The notes under the pieces: generated by a model
Seen by the model: only the letters and a program-made list of their open reading frames with translations
What the model was told of the DNA's origin: nothing
Database searches by the model: none
Program-made: the position numbers and the translations under genes
DNA from: Planctomycetota bacterium
GTDB taxonomy: Bacteria; Planctomycetota; Phycisphaerae; UBA1845
DNA length: 30,782 nt
Direction of reading: 5' to 3'
Assembly (NCBI GenBank): GCA_024278775.1
Contig: JAJRSP010000212.1
Location: 1 to 30,782 of the forward strand
Shown: in pieces, positions 14,948 to 23,317 of the stretch
Numbering within the stretch: position 1 is the stretch's first letter
How the letters are laid out: each line of letters begins with the position of its first letter

Positions 14948-17869
14948 CTACTCATCGCGCCAGCGGGCGGCTTCGTCGGGGCGGTTGCTGGATTCGTAGA
15001 GAGCGACGAGGAATCTCGCGGCGCGCTTGGCTTCGCGGTGATCGGTGCCCTGCTCGTCGGCGATGATGGCGTGTCCGTCGAGCAGCATCTTTTCCGCCTC
15101 GTCGAAATCGCCCTTCAGCGTCATGCATGCACCCATCGCGCAGCGCGTTTGTGCGGTCAGCCAATGACCTTCACCGAATTTTTCGATGCGGATGGCCAGG
15201 GCTTCCTCAAGCAGAGTGACAGCCTCCGCCGTCGCGTCGAGATCGATCAGGATCAAACCCAATCGCGTCAGAATCTTGGCCGTCGTCGGATGGCCGGCGC
15301 GTAGCTTGGCCCGGGCGATGGCCAACGCCTCGCGACAGATCGGTTCGGCGGCCTCCGCCTGCCCCGCATCGTGAAGCGTTCGCGCCAAATTGAATTTGAT
15401 CGTGGCTAACACCGGGTGCCCGTCGCCCGAAACGGTGGTGAACAACGCGACGGCCTCGCGGAACCCGCTTTCGGCCTTCGCATAATCGCCGCGTTCATAG
15501 GCGATGCCCGCGATGTTGTTGACCAGCTTGGCTACCTCGAAATCCTCATCGCCCATGACCGTGCGGTTGATGGCCAGCGATTCGCTGTAGTATTCCTCGG
15601 CCTCGCCCAACTCGCCAAGGCGATGGTGCATCAGGCCCAGAAAGTTCAACCCCTGCGCGACTTTGTAGTGCTTCTCGCCGTACAGCTTGCGACGCAGGTC
15701 GATCGACGCGACGAGAACCGGCTCGGCTGCCGCGTAATCGCCCTCCTCGACGAGCAACTCACCAAGACGCACCTGCGTCTCCGCGACCGACGCATGCGCT
15801 CCGCCGAACGCGGCTTTACGAATCGCAAGCGCCTCGCGGTACAAGGCCTCAGCCTCATCGAATTGGGCGCCTCGCGTCAGCTTCGCAGCCAACACCTGTA
15901 GGCCGTAGGCGAGACTCGTGTCGCCCTTGTCCACAGACAATCGAAGCGTCTCCACGCCGGCGCGGGCCATGCGTTCCGCTTCCGTGTACCGGCCTCGGTT
16001 GGACAATGTTGTGCTGATGTCGCACGTCACCAGTCCGACCTGTTTGCTGACTTCGCTAAGTCGCTCGGCGTAAATGTCCAGCGCATCCTCGTACAACTTC
16101 GCAGCCTCCTCGTACGCGCCGGAGTTGTTCAGCGCAAGTGCGAGTGCTCGAATGCTGTCAGCCACCCGCTCGTCACGCGGCCCGAATTCCTGAATGTTGA
16201 GGTCTAACGATGTCTGAAGTTGCTTGATGGCTTCGTCGAATTTCCCGAGCGAACGATAGGAATTACCGATCGCTTCACGCAAAATCGCAGCCGCCTGCGC
16301 GTCGTCTGTGAGTGCGCCTTCTTTATCGAGTTTGCGGGCGGCTTCATCCAGCAGCGCACGCACGGAAACGTCCGCGCCTTTTTTGGCTGGCTGTACGGAG
16401 GAAAGCATCTCCTGCAAGAATTTGTTGATGCGCTCAGCGCGGGCACCATTCGTCTCCGCCTGAGCACGACTGACCTCCGCCTGGGCATGACTGGTCTCCG
16501 CCAACGCTTGGGCCTTGCGTGCGGCGACAGCTAATTCCTGGGCCGCCGCCTCGGAACGACGCAGAAGAACCGCCTGCCAACTCGTCACACCGGTCGCACC
16601 GACCAGACAAATCGCGATTGCACAGGTCGCCAGCACAGCCGCCCGATTGCGACGGATGAACTTGCTCGCGCGATAACGCACCGTGTCCTTCTGTGCGACA
16701 ACCGGCAAGCCGATCAGGAAGCGTTGAAGATCGTCGGATAGCTGCATGGCTGAGGTGTAACGTCGCTGCGGCTCTTTGCGCAACGCCATCAGCACGATCG
16801 TGTCGATATCGCCCGCCAGAAGGCGCGACAGCTTGCCCGGCGTCGTGCGGCGCGTGCGTGTTACGGTCGCAGCCGTAATCGTGCTGGGAAGTTCGTCGTC
16901 ATGTTGAAACATGGCTACGTTGTGGATCGCGCTGCTCGGGCGCTCCGGCATGACTTCGCAGACGATTCGCTCGAATTCAGCCTGAATACGCTCGCTGAAG
17001 CGGTAAGGCCGACACCCTGTGAGAAGTTCGTAAAGAATAATGCCAAGCGAATAGACGTCGCTTGCGGTGGTGATAGAGGTGCCGCGTACTTGTTCCGGGC
17101 TGGCGTATTCGGGTGTCATGAGGCGCATCATGGACTGCGTGTATTGCGCGGTCATGGGCGCGCCGTCTTCCCGCAGGAGTTTGGCGATGCCGAAATCGAG
17201 CAGTTTCGGCGTTCCGTCTTCGGTGACCAGAATGTTGCTGGGTTTCAAATCGCGATGCACGATCAGATTCTGATGGGCGTAATGAACAGCTTCGCAGACT
17301 TTGCGGAACAGGTCCAGCCTCGCGGCCACATCCAACCCCTGCTGATCGCAATATTTGTCGATGGCGACGCCTTCGACATATTCCATAACAAGATAGGGCA
17401 GGCCGTCTTCGGTAGCGCCGCCGTCGATCAATTTGGCGATGTAGGGGTGGTTCAGGTTGGCCAGCGTCTGACGTTCCGCCCGGAAACGCCGGACGATTTC
17501 CTCCGACCCCATTCCCGGACGAATGAGCTTGATCGCGACAGGTCTCTCGAACCCGTCCGATGCCTGCGTCGCGAGATAGACCGCCCCCATCCCGCCGTGC
17601 GAGATTTTCCGCCGGACCTGGTAAGGCCCGATCTGCCGCTCGGCGAAGACATCCGTCTTGTAATCGGCGAGCATGGATTCCGCCGACTTGGATACCGGGG
17701 TTTCGATGAACGATTCCGCGTCCGCATCAGCTTCCAGTAATGCTTCAACTTCGCTGCGCAGGTCGTGATCGTCTGGGCAGGCTTGATTCAGAAATCGTTT
17801 ACGCTCGGCGGCCGGCTGATCCAGCGCGGCGTGAAAGAGTGCACCCACTTCTGCATGTCGGTTACGCAT
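14948..17869 (-). CDS. Receptor-like Ser/Thr protein kinase with TPR domain
   Basis: A 973-residue membrane kinase. Residues 81-390 form a Hanks-type kinase: glycine loop ISHGGMGAVYLA (89-100), ATP lysine K114, HRDLKPSN (205-212), DFG (225-227) and an APE-like PEYASPEQ. A membrane span lies at about 409-429. A coiled coil of Ala/Glu/Gln heptads follows (435-485). The remaining 470 residues are tandem tetratricopeptide repeats of the NB-ARC/kinesin-light-chain type, about ten in number. The kinase domain is predicted to face the cytoplasm and the repeats the far side of the membrane. The ATG at 17869 overlaps the sigma factor stop by 8 bases and has GGGGTGAAG upstream, so it is preferred to starts inside the sigma gene. 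Planctomycete genomes often pair such kinases with ECF factors, and phosphorylation of the sigma factor is the expected link. Confidence 0.9.
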   Translation of the reverse strand: MRNRHAEVGALFHAALDQPAAERKRFLNQACPDDHDLRSEVEALLEADADAESFIETPVSKSAESMLADYKTDVFAERQIGPYQVRRKISHGGMGAVYLATQASDGFERPVAIKLIRPGMGSEEIVRRFRAERQTLANLNHPYIAKLIDGGATEDGLPYLVMEYVEGVAIDKYCDQQGLDVAARLDLFRKVCEAVHYAHQNLIVHRDLKPSNILVTEDGTPKLLDFGIAKLLREDGAPMTAQYTQSMMRLMTPEYASPEQVRGTSITTASDVYSLGIILYELLTGCRPYRFSERIQAEFERIVCEVMPERPSSAIHNVAMFQHDDELPSTITAATVTRTRRTTPGKLSRLLAGDIDTIVLMALRKEPQRRYTSAMQLSDDLQRFLIGLPVVAQKDTVRYRASKFIRRNRAAVLATCAIAICLVGATGVTSWQAVLLRRSEAAAQELAVAARKAQALAETSHAQAEVSRAQAETNGARAERINKFLQEMLSSVQPAKKGADVSVRALLDEAARKLDKEGALTDDAQAAAILREAIGNSYRSLGKFDEAIKQLQTSLDLNIQEFGPRDERVADSIRALALALNNSGAYEEAAKLYEDALDIYAERLSEVSKQVGLVTCDISTTLSNRGRYTEAERMARAGVETLRLSVDKGDTSLAYGLQVLAAKLTRGAQFDEAEALYREALAIRKAAFGGAHASVAETQVRLGELLVEEGDYAAAEPVLVASIDLRRKLYGEKHYKVAQGLNFLGLMHHRLGELGEAEEYYSESLAINRTVMGDEDFEVAKLVNNIAGIAYERGDYAKAESGFREAVALFTTVSGDGHPVLATIKFNLARTLHDAGQAEAAEPICREALAIARAKLRAGHPTTAKILTRLGLILIDLDATAEAVTLLEEALAIRIEKFGEGHWLTAQTRCAMGACMTLKGDFDEAEKMLLDGHAIIADEQGTDHREAKRAARFLVALYESSNRPDEAARWRDE

Positions 17870-18425
17870 CCGCTTCACCCCGCGTGATTTCCCGATGCAG
17901 CCAGGCTTTGGCCATCCGCCAGTCGCGGCGAACGCTCCTCGGCGACAGGTCCAGCACCTCGGCGGTCTCCTCGACGGATAATCCCCCAAAAAATCGCAAT
18001 TCGACGATGCGACTCTGACGGTCGTCCATGCCCGCCAACTTCTGAAGGGCTTCATCCAGGAGGACGAGATCGACGGCTGACACGTCGTCACCCAACTCAG
18101 ACCCGCCGTGGGCAGCTTCGTTGAATTCGTGTCGAACCTGCATGCCGCCGCGTTTCTGGGCTTTGCGCGCGATCGCGTAGTTGACCAGCACGCGGCGAAT
18201 CGCAGCGGCTGCGGCTGCGAAGAACTGAACCCGATCCTTCCAATCGACGTTATTTTGCTCGATTAGACGCAGGTAGGCTTCATGGACCAACGCTGTCGGT
18301 TGAAGCGTGTGGTCCTTGCGCTCCCTGCGCAGATACTTAGCCGCCAGGGCGCGCACCTCATCGTAAAAGAGAGGCAGCGCGTTCGCGGCTCCGGACTCAT
18401 TAAATGATTGCGGATCTTTCCGCAT
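17862..18425 (-). CDS. ECF-type RNA polymerase sigma factor
   Basis: A 187-residue sigma factor of the extracytoplasmic-function group. Region 2 contains LQPTALVHEAYLRLI, the hallmark of the planctomycete/acidobacterial family often annotated Sig-70_X6. Region 4 is VELRFFGGLSVEETAEVL followed by the SPRSVRRDW recognition helix. No anti-sigma gene is adjacent; the overlapping kinase gene takes that place. An earlier ATG at 18473 is in frame, but the one at 18425 has GGGGGAA with a four-base spacer plus short C-run and fits the family length. The factor would direct polymerase to a set of signal-responsive promoters, possibly including its own. A 16-base palindrome lies about 150 bases upstream. 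Confidence 0.9.
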   Translation of the reverse strand: MRKDPQSFNESGAANALPLFYDEVRALAAKYLRRERKDHTLQPTALVHEAYLRLIEQNNVDWKDRVQFFAAAAAAIRRVLVNYAIARKAQKRGGMQVRHEFNEAAHGGSELGDDVSAVDLVLLDEALQKLAGMDDRQSRIVELRFFGGLSVEETAEVLDLSPRSVRRDWRMAKAWLHREITRGEADA

Positions 18426-18571
18426 GGGGTTCCCCCGTAACGTTCGGCGAAACCCGTATTCTAATACCTTCATCCGTGATTCCCAAGCACTTACAGTGTG
18501 AACGGACCCTGCACGCTCCCACGGGTCAGAATCCCCAATTTCCCCTCCTACAAAAAAAATCGCAAAATTTA

Positions 18572-18587
18572 TGTCCGCCGGCGGACA
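18572..18587. promoter_or_regulatory. Perfect 16-base palindrome upstream of the sigma factor gene
   Basis: TGTCCGCCGGCGGACA is a complete palindrome in the gene-free region 147 bases before the sigma factor start. It lies beside an A/T-rich stretch (18551-18570), which is unusual for this region. A dimeric regulator site is the simplest reading. No T-run follows on either strand. Confidence 0.4.
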
Positions 18588-18841
18588 CCTTTCTTGCGAA
18601 ACATGGGTGAGGCGAGACCGAGCGACCGAATGAGTTTGGTTTGAAACGGGTCTTGAGGGCAGTGGGTAGTACGGTCGCTCGTAAAGCTCTACTCGATACG
18701 AAAATCATGTTTGTGGCTGCGTCGTGCAAAAGGCGCAATCAGTAGCGTCCGGTAACGTAATACGCCAATACGAAACCGGGAAACGAAACTGAGCAAAGGG
18801 GAGCGCATCGTCGCAGGCCATGAGCATTTTCGATCCCCACA

Positions 18842-18901
18842 GCCGCGGTCAGAGCGTCGGGGACAGGCACCCCCCCGACGCTCTCCGCGGCGACTTTTTT
18901 T
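18842..18901 (+). terminator. Rho-independent terminator without a visible gene
   Basis: A 12-bp perfect stem (18851-18862 with 18873-18884) sits on a further 7-bp stem (18842-18848 with 18885-18891), separated by a two-base bulge. Seven T residues follow at 18895-18901. The orientation is plus strand only. The region 18426-18841 before it contains no convincing gene: open frames there are short, antisense to each other and without motifs. Confidence 0.65.
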
Positions 18902-19042
18902 ACCAATCCACATCACAAGGCACCCCCAGCCAGCTTGGCTGATTCGCCGAATCTCAAAAAATACGTCAATCACACTTTTTATTGTCCGCTTTGCTGCGTG
19001 AATCTTGCGAAACGTTGTGGGGGGAAAAGCGTAACGGGAATC

Positions 19043-19160
19043 GCGGCGCCGAGTGGATCAAGGCGCGCCCGATCGGTGTTTCCAGCCGGGCACGACCAAA
19101 GGGACGCAATCGTGTTTGTCTGTTGACGCGTTCGGCGCGTTTTGATCCACTCGGTGTCGC
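19043..19160 (+). ncRNA. Long imperfect inverted repeat, possible structured RNA
   Basis: Positions 19043-19069 pair with 19134-19160 in an unbroken 27-bp stem when G-U pairs are allowed. Four of the pairs are G-U and all are G-U only in plus-strand RNA. The loop contains a second helix, 19087-19095 with 19110-19118, with three more wobble pairs of the same polarity. No open frame or T-run is associated. It lies about 100 bases before the promoter of the next gene. A decayed miniature transposon is the main alternative. Confidence 0.4.
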
Positions 19161-19200
19161 ATTCCCACCCCTGTCTTTTGAGGGTGATGCCGCCGGTGCC

Positions 19201-19262
19201 GCACGAAAAAACGGACCCATCGCACGAAAAACCTGCAAACGGACCCGCCGCGGCCTTATAAT
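19201..19262 (+). promoter_or_regulatory. Promoter with upstream direct repeats for the secreted beta-helix protein
   Basis: TATAAT at 19257-19262 is a perfect -10 box. A weak -35 (TGCAAA, 19234-19239) lies 17 bases upstream. Two direct repeats, GCACGAAAAA at 19201 and 19222, each followed by an ACGGACCC at 19211 and 19239, overlap and precede the -35. That is where an activator might bind. The start codon is 62 bases downstream, with GAGGTGA at 19311-19317. Confidence 0.5.
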
Positions 19263-19323
19263 GTACGGTCCGTCGTGGGGCAGGGGTTCCCGCCGTTCAC
19301 GCACCCGCGCGAGGTGAAGCTGG

Positions 19324-21597
19324 ATGCAACAGGTTGAAATGATCGCGATTCGGATGGCAACCGCCTTCGCGCTCGTGGTTTGCGCAGTCTCAGCCGTCCA
19401 CGCCCAACCTCACAATCTCAACCCCGAGCAATCACTTTGTATCGACCTGCGCGGTGTTTCCGGTTTCGGGCCTGCCTGCCTCGTCGCGGATGACGAATGC
19501 GGCGACCCCCAACTTCACTGTGTTGACAACGATGACAACCCGCTGAACGGGGGATTGTGTCTGGAGACAGCCTGTGCGGATTTCAGCCAACCCATCATCG
19601 CCGATGTCGAGATCGGGCCAAGCACCGAGCCGGTATGTGCCGCTCAATTGTTTCTCGCGTGGTCGCCGGCTGAACTCGACCTTGTCGGGTACGCGCTCGA
19701 CCCCGAAGGCGAAACCGGTTTTACAGAGGAAGTTTTCAGCGTTCTCAATCAGGCCGCCGGTACGCTCGATCTGGCTCAGGCTTTGCCGATTGGTACCGTG
19801 TGCGACACTGCCAACGGTGCCAATGACGGTGGCACGATCGTCCGGCTCACGTTTATGGCGGTCACGCCCTGCGCCGTATTCGACATTTCGTTCCGCGACA
19901 GTGGTACGCCCACGCAATTGAGCGGGGCCGCCGGGCCTATCGCCATCGTCGGTTGTAACGGCGAAGCGCAGCCAAGCCCGATCGACCCGGCTGAAACACG
20001 GTCGCCGCCGGTTTGGAATTGTCCGTCGAGCAGCATCGGCTCAGCCGATTGCGACGAAGTGTTGCGTACCGTGACGTTTCCGCCTGTATCGGTCAGCGAT
20101 TCCTGCGGGGCTATCTTGACGCCGATTGAAGAACTCTGCACGGTTGAATACTTCCCCACCTGCACGGGCGACGTCGATTGCACGGATGGCCTATGCTCCG
20201 GTGGAATTTGCACGACGCCTTTCGTCATTCCGCAGGTCGATTTCGAGGCGTTCTTGAACGGCGGCGGGCAGTTTTTCGCCGGACGCACGCACTTCAACTG
20301 CACCTACACAAACATCTGCGGCCTCTCTGCGACCTGCGAAACGGACATCGTCAACAGCGGCCACGCCGACCCGCTGGCCTGTGACGATCCGACTCTCTAC
20401 GTTGACAAAAACGCTATCGGACCGTTGTTCGACGGTTCGAGCTGGTGTACGGGCTTCCCCACATTGCAGGAAGCGTTGACTGCGGCTGACCTTTCCGGCG
20501 GGTCCGTAACGGACATTTTGGTCGCGGAGGGCGTCTACAGCCCGGCTGACGCGGGCGGCGACCGGTTTGCGACGTTCGAGGTTCGCGACGGTGTATCGAT
20601 GTTCGGCGGGTTTTCCGGATGCGGCGAAGCTGTTCCCAATGAGCGAAGCCTTTTTCTCTACGAGACCGTGCTCAGCGGCGACCTCAACGGGGACGATGAC
20701 GGTACGCCGCGGGGTTCGGCTGACAACAGCATTCACGTGGTCAGTGCGTTCGGAATCGGCGAAGAAACGGTGGTGGATGGGTTCACCATTTCGGCTGCCT
20801 TCGCCGACGACAAAACCCCGCACGACAACGGCGGCGGCGTGTACATTATCGGTGGTTCGCCGACCGTCGCGAACAGCACGCTTGAAGGCAACTTCGCTTT
20901 CGCTGGCGCGGCTGCGTCGTCGAGCGACGCATCGCCGCATTGGATTAACTGTAAGTTCAGCGGAAACGGTGCTAGTTTGGCTGGTGGCGGAATTCACGCA
21001 ACATCCGGCGCGCCGCGCATCACCAACTGCACATTCCATGAGAACGACGCCCCGTCCGGCGGCGCTTTGTTCGGCACCTCGACATCCATCACCGTCGCCA
21101 ACTCGATTTTCTGGAACAACGGGGCGTCCGCGATTGTGGGCGCCGCCGATGTGTCCTACAGCACGGTCGAGGGCGGCTTCGCGGGTACTGGCAACATTAC
21201 GGTCGATCCGATGTTCGTTTCAGTGGGCGACGGCAACCTGCGCTTGCGGGCCAACTCGCCCGCCGCCGACGCGGGCAACAATGCAGCCGTTCCGCTAAAC
21301 GTCACCACCGACCTCGACGGACGACCGCGCTTCATCAACGATCCGTTCTCACCCGATTTCGGCAACGGGCCGACCGCCATCGTGGACATGGGTGCGTATG
21401 AACTCATGCTCGGCGACGCCGCGTTCGACGGCGATGTGGACAGCGTGGATTTCCAAGCGTTCGCCGATTGCGTGGGCGAACTCGCCAAGGGGCCTGCGGG
21501 TGAAGCGTGCGTCGCCTTCGATTTCAACGGCGACGGGAACGTTGACTTGGCTGACTACTACGGCTTCCAGATCAGCTTCACCGGGTCGGCCAAGTAG
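19324..21597 (+). CDS. Secreted cohesin-like / HYR / beta-helix protein with dockerin-like tail
   Basis: A 757-residue exported protein. Residues 1-27 are a signal peptide cut after AVHA. Residues 85-210 resemble a cohesin-type beta sandwich (QLFLAWSPAELDLVGYAL). Residues 230-342 resemble an HYR domain (VWNCPSSS, VTFPPVSVSDSCGA, ICGLSATCETDIV) with a small Cys-rich insert. Residues 359-695 form a right-handed parallel beta-helix of the choice-of-anchor Q kind, from LYVDKNA to MGAYEL. Residues 700-755 hold two Asp-rich calcium loops, FDGDVDSVDF and FDFNGDGNVDLADY, as in dockerins. Many cysteines suggest disulphides outside the cytoplasm. It is probably a cell-surface or shed polysaccharide-binding or structural protein; no catalytic site was recognised. 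The ATG has GAGGTGA six bases before it. Planctomycetes carry many such proteins (from memory). Confidence 0.8.
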   Translation: MQQVEMIAIRMATAFALVVCAVSAVHAQPHNLNPEQSLCIDLRGVSGFGPACLVADDECGDPQLHCVDNDDNPLNGGLCLETACADFSQPIIADVEIGPSTEPVCAAQLFLAWSPAELDLVGYALDPEGETGFTEEVFSVLNQAAGTLDLAQALPIGTVCDTANGANDGGTIVRLTFMAVTPCAVFDISFRDSGTPTQLSGAAGPIAIVGCNGEAQPSPIDPAETRSPPVWNCPSSSIGSADCDEVLRTVTFPPVSVSDSCGAILTPIEELCTVEYFPTCTGDVDCTDGLCSGGICTTPFVIPQVDFEAFLNGGGQFFAGRTHFNCTYTNICGLSATCETDIVNSGHADPLACDDPTLYVDKNAIGPLFDGSSWCTGFPTLQEALTAADLSGGSVTDILVAEGVYSPADAGGDRFATFEVRDGVSMFGGFSGCGEAVPNERSLFLYETVLSGDLNGDDDGTPRGSADNSIHVVSAFGIGEETVVDGFTISAAFADDKTPHDNGGGVYIIGGSPTVANSTLEGNFAFAGAAASSSDASPHWINCKFSGNGASLAGGGIHATSGAPRITNCTFHENDAPSGGALFGTSTSITVANSIFWNNGASAIVGAADVSYSTVEGGFAGTGNITVDPMFVSVGDGNLRLRANSPAADAGNNAAVPLNVTTDLDGRPRFINDPFSPDFGNGPTAIVDMGAYELMLGDAAFDGDVDSVDFQAFADCVGELAKGPAGEACVAFDFNGDGNVDLADYYGFQISFTGSAK

Positions 21598-21763
21598 GCG
21601 AACAACTTCCCAGCCAACTCTTTCCGAGTCGCACCCTGAGGGCGATCAAAACCGCAGCACGAAGGAAGCGTTCTGCACCTTGTGTGGAACATTGCTCCCT
21701 CACAGTCACAACTCGGGTAGGATGCGGTCCGCGCGAAACACTACGCCAGGAAACGGTCGCATC

Positions 21764-22327
21764 ATGCCATCACTGCCCGAATGTCCCGAGTGTCGTTACT
21801 CCCTCAAGGGTCTGCCGGAAAAGCACGCCTGTCCCGAGTGCGGGCTGCGCTACGACGAACACTCCGTTGTGCATCGAACGAAGGTGCCGTTTGCGGTATA
21901 CGGGGGTCTTTTGGGTTTTCTCGGGGGCGTGCCCGGCTTTGTTCAAATGTTTCGAGCAATTCGGCTGGAGCTTGCGATTGTCATTAGTTTTCTTTTCGTG
22001 GCAGCCTTCGCCGTGGCCACGTTCGTCGTCGTCCGTTTTGCCCGCCGCGGCTGGATGGCGGCGGCGGTGGTGGATGGGCTTCACTTGCGCTTTCAGGGTA
22101 CGTCGCAGAAAGTCATTGCCTGGTCGAACATTTCTCGCGCGACGCTTCTTTCCCGAAAGCTCAATCGCGGTTGGCGCAATTTCCGGTTCGGCGCGACGAT
22201 TTTTCTCAAGTCGGAACGACGTACGCTGGATGTGATCGGTGTTTTCAAAAGCGAAGAAGAAGCCAGCGCATTCGTTGATACGATCAATCATTACGTGAGT
22301 ACGCAATCGGACGCGCCGGCGGCGTAG
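21764..22327 (+). CDS. Zinc-ribbon membrane protein with PH-like domain
   Basis: A 187-residue inner-membrane protein. The N-terminus is a zinc ribbon (CPECRYSLKGL..ACPECG, residues 7-28), common on planctomycete membrane proteins. Two membrane spans follow at about 43-58 and 67-89. The C-terminal 90 residues (GLHLRFQG, ISRATLLSR, EEASAFVDTINHYV) resemble the bacterial PH-like fold found after paired spans. The ATG at 21764 is chosen because it opens directly on the ribbon and has GGAAACGG about six bases upstream. In-frame upstream starts would add a Cys- and Arg-rich leader that overlaps the previous gene's tail. The function is unknown. It is convergent with the lipoprotein gene, with 41 bases between their stops. 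Confidence 0.7.
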   Translation: MPSLPECPECRYSLKGLPEKHACPECGLRYDEHSVVHRTKVPFAVYGGLLGFLGGVPGFVQMFRAIRLELAIVISFLFVAAFAVATFVVVRFARRGWMAAAVVDGLHLRFQGTSQKVIAWSNISRATLLSRKLNRGWRNFRFGATIFLKSERRTLDVIGVFKSEEEASAFVDTINHYVSTQSDAPAA

Positions 22328-22368
22328 GTGTCGAATTGTCCTTTGTTGCGGTTCAATCCGAATGGGTC

Positions 22369-23226
22369 TTACCGCAACGCAGGCCAGCGTAACACCCGTT
22401 CGAGCAGGCGGGGGTCGTCGCTTCCATCCGCGTTGAATACGCACCGCGACTCCCATTCCGACAATCGCACGCTTTGTTCCCGCAATCGCTCGATCGGGAC
22501 CATCTCGTAGTATTCGCTTCGCTCGATCCCGCCGATCTGCGAGTTCGAGCAGCGACACAACAGCGTCGTCACGTTTCGCGACTCGCGTTCCAGGTACACC
22601 CAGGGGCCCATCGGCATCGGTCCGCCGTCCAGCGCTCGCGCGACCACGACGTCCGTTTCGTTGGCTGAGGGTTCGATTGCGAAGCGTCGTTTTGGCAGCG
22701 GCTGGCTGAATTGCCGGGCAGCCTTATCCTCAAGCCACTGTGTTACATAAACAACTCGCCGGCCACCCGTGTCCGCGAGCACTTCCCAAATGAACGGGAA
22801 ACCGTCGTCATCGAGCGTCATGCGGATTCCCTGGGCGGCTAAGCGGTCCGGTTTCTCCCCGTCGCCGTAAAGCCAAACATAGATGCGTTGCTCGAATGCG
22901 TCGTCGCCGACCAGCGCGGTCGCCTCGCCAACGTAGATCGTTCTGCCCGCTGACCCGATCCACGGTGGTTCTTCGCACGGATCGGAGCAGGGGGCAGCCA
23001 CAAGCGGTGCCATCGCGTGATCGTCCTCCGATGTACCGTTGCGTTCCGGTTTCAGGAATATCGCGCGGTCGATTGTGCGAGATGTGCGTTCGTAGATGAT
23101 TGCGACTGGCGATCCGTTCATCGGGCCCGTGCAGCCGATCGACAACGAAAAAGCGACAAAAGAGGCGATTATTCCAGTCGCACGCAGCCGGAATGAGGCA
23201 TGTGCGATTCGTCGGATAGCGAGCAT
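22369..23226 (-). CDS. Hypothetical lipoprotein
   Basis: A 285-residue exported lipoprotein I do not recognise beyond its sorting signal. Residues 1-31 are a basic then hydrophobic leader, ending in LSIGC with C32 as the lipidation site. The mature part is soluble, with a paired CSDPC motif, an acidic middle and a LCRCS pair near residue 230. There are no clear repeats or catalytic motifs. The ATG at 23226 has GAGG about six bases upstream and replaces a TTG at 23241. It starts about 90 bases after the DUF1579 stop on the same strand, but a terminator lies between them, so it probably has its own promoter. Confidence 0.65.
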   Translation of the reverse strand: MLAIRRIAHASFRLRATGIIASFVAFSLSIGCTGPMNGSPVAIIYERTSRTIDRAIFLKPERNGTSEDDHAMAPLVAAPCSDPCEEPPWIGSAGRTIYVGEATALVGDDAFEQRIYVWLYGDGEKPDRLAAQGIRMTLDDDGFPFIWEVLADTGGRRVVYVTQWLEDKAARQFSQPLPKRRFAIEPSANETDVVVARALDGGPMPMGPWVYLERESRNVTTLLCRCSNSQIGGIERSEYYEMVPIERLREQSVRLSEWESRCVFNADGSDDPRLLERVLRWPALR

Positions 23227-23250
23227 CGTGCCCTCGATCAAGTTGAAATC

Positions 23251-23288
23251 AAAAACGCCGGTCGAGGAACGAACCCCCGACCGGCGTT
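23251..23288 (-). terminator. Rho-independent terminator of the DUF1579 gene
   Basis: AACGCCGGTCG (23254-23264) pairs perfectly with CGACCGGCGTT (23278-23288) across a 13-base loop. On the minus strand the stem is followed by T5 (23255-23251). It lies 30 bases after the stop of the DUF1579 gene. Confidence 0.8.
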
Positions 23289-23317
23289 GAGTTTAGCAAA
23301 CACGCGTCGTGAAGCGA

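Noticed and set aside
16901..17740. 279-codon open frame on the plus strand
   Set aside because: Antisense to the kinase catalytic domain, which carries all Hanks motifs.
20191..21039. 282-codon open frame on the minus strand
   Set aside because: Antisense to the beta-helix region, whose signal peptide and repeat pattern make the plus strand the coding one.
22345..22378. 8-bp inverted repeat between convergent stops as a bidirectional terminator
   Set aside because: Loop of 18 bases, overlap with a stop codon and no T-run on either strand.
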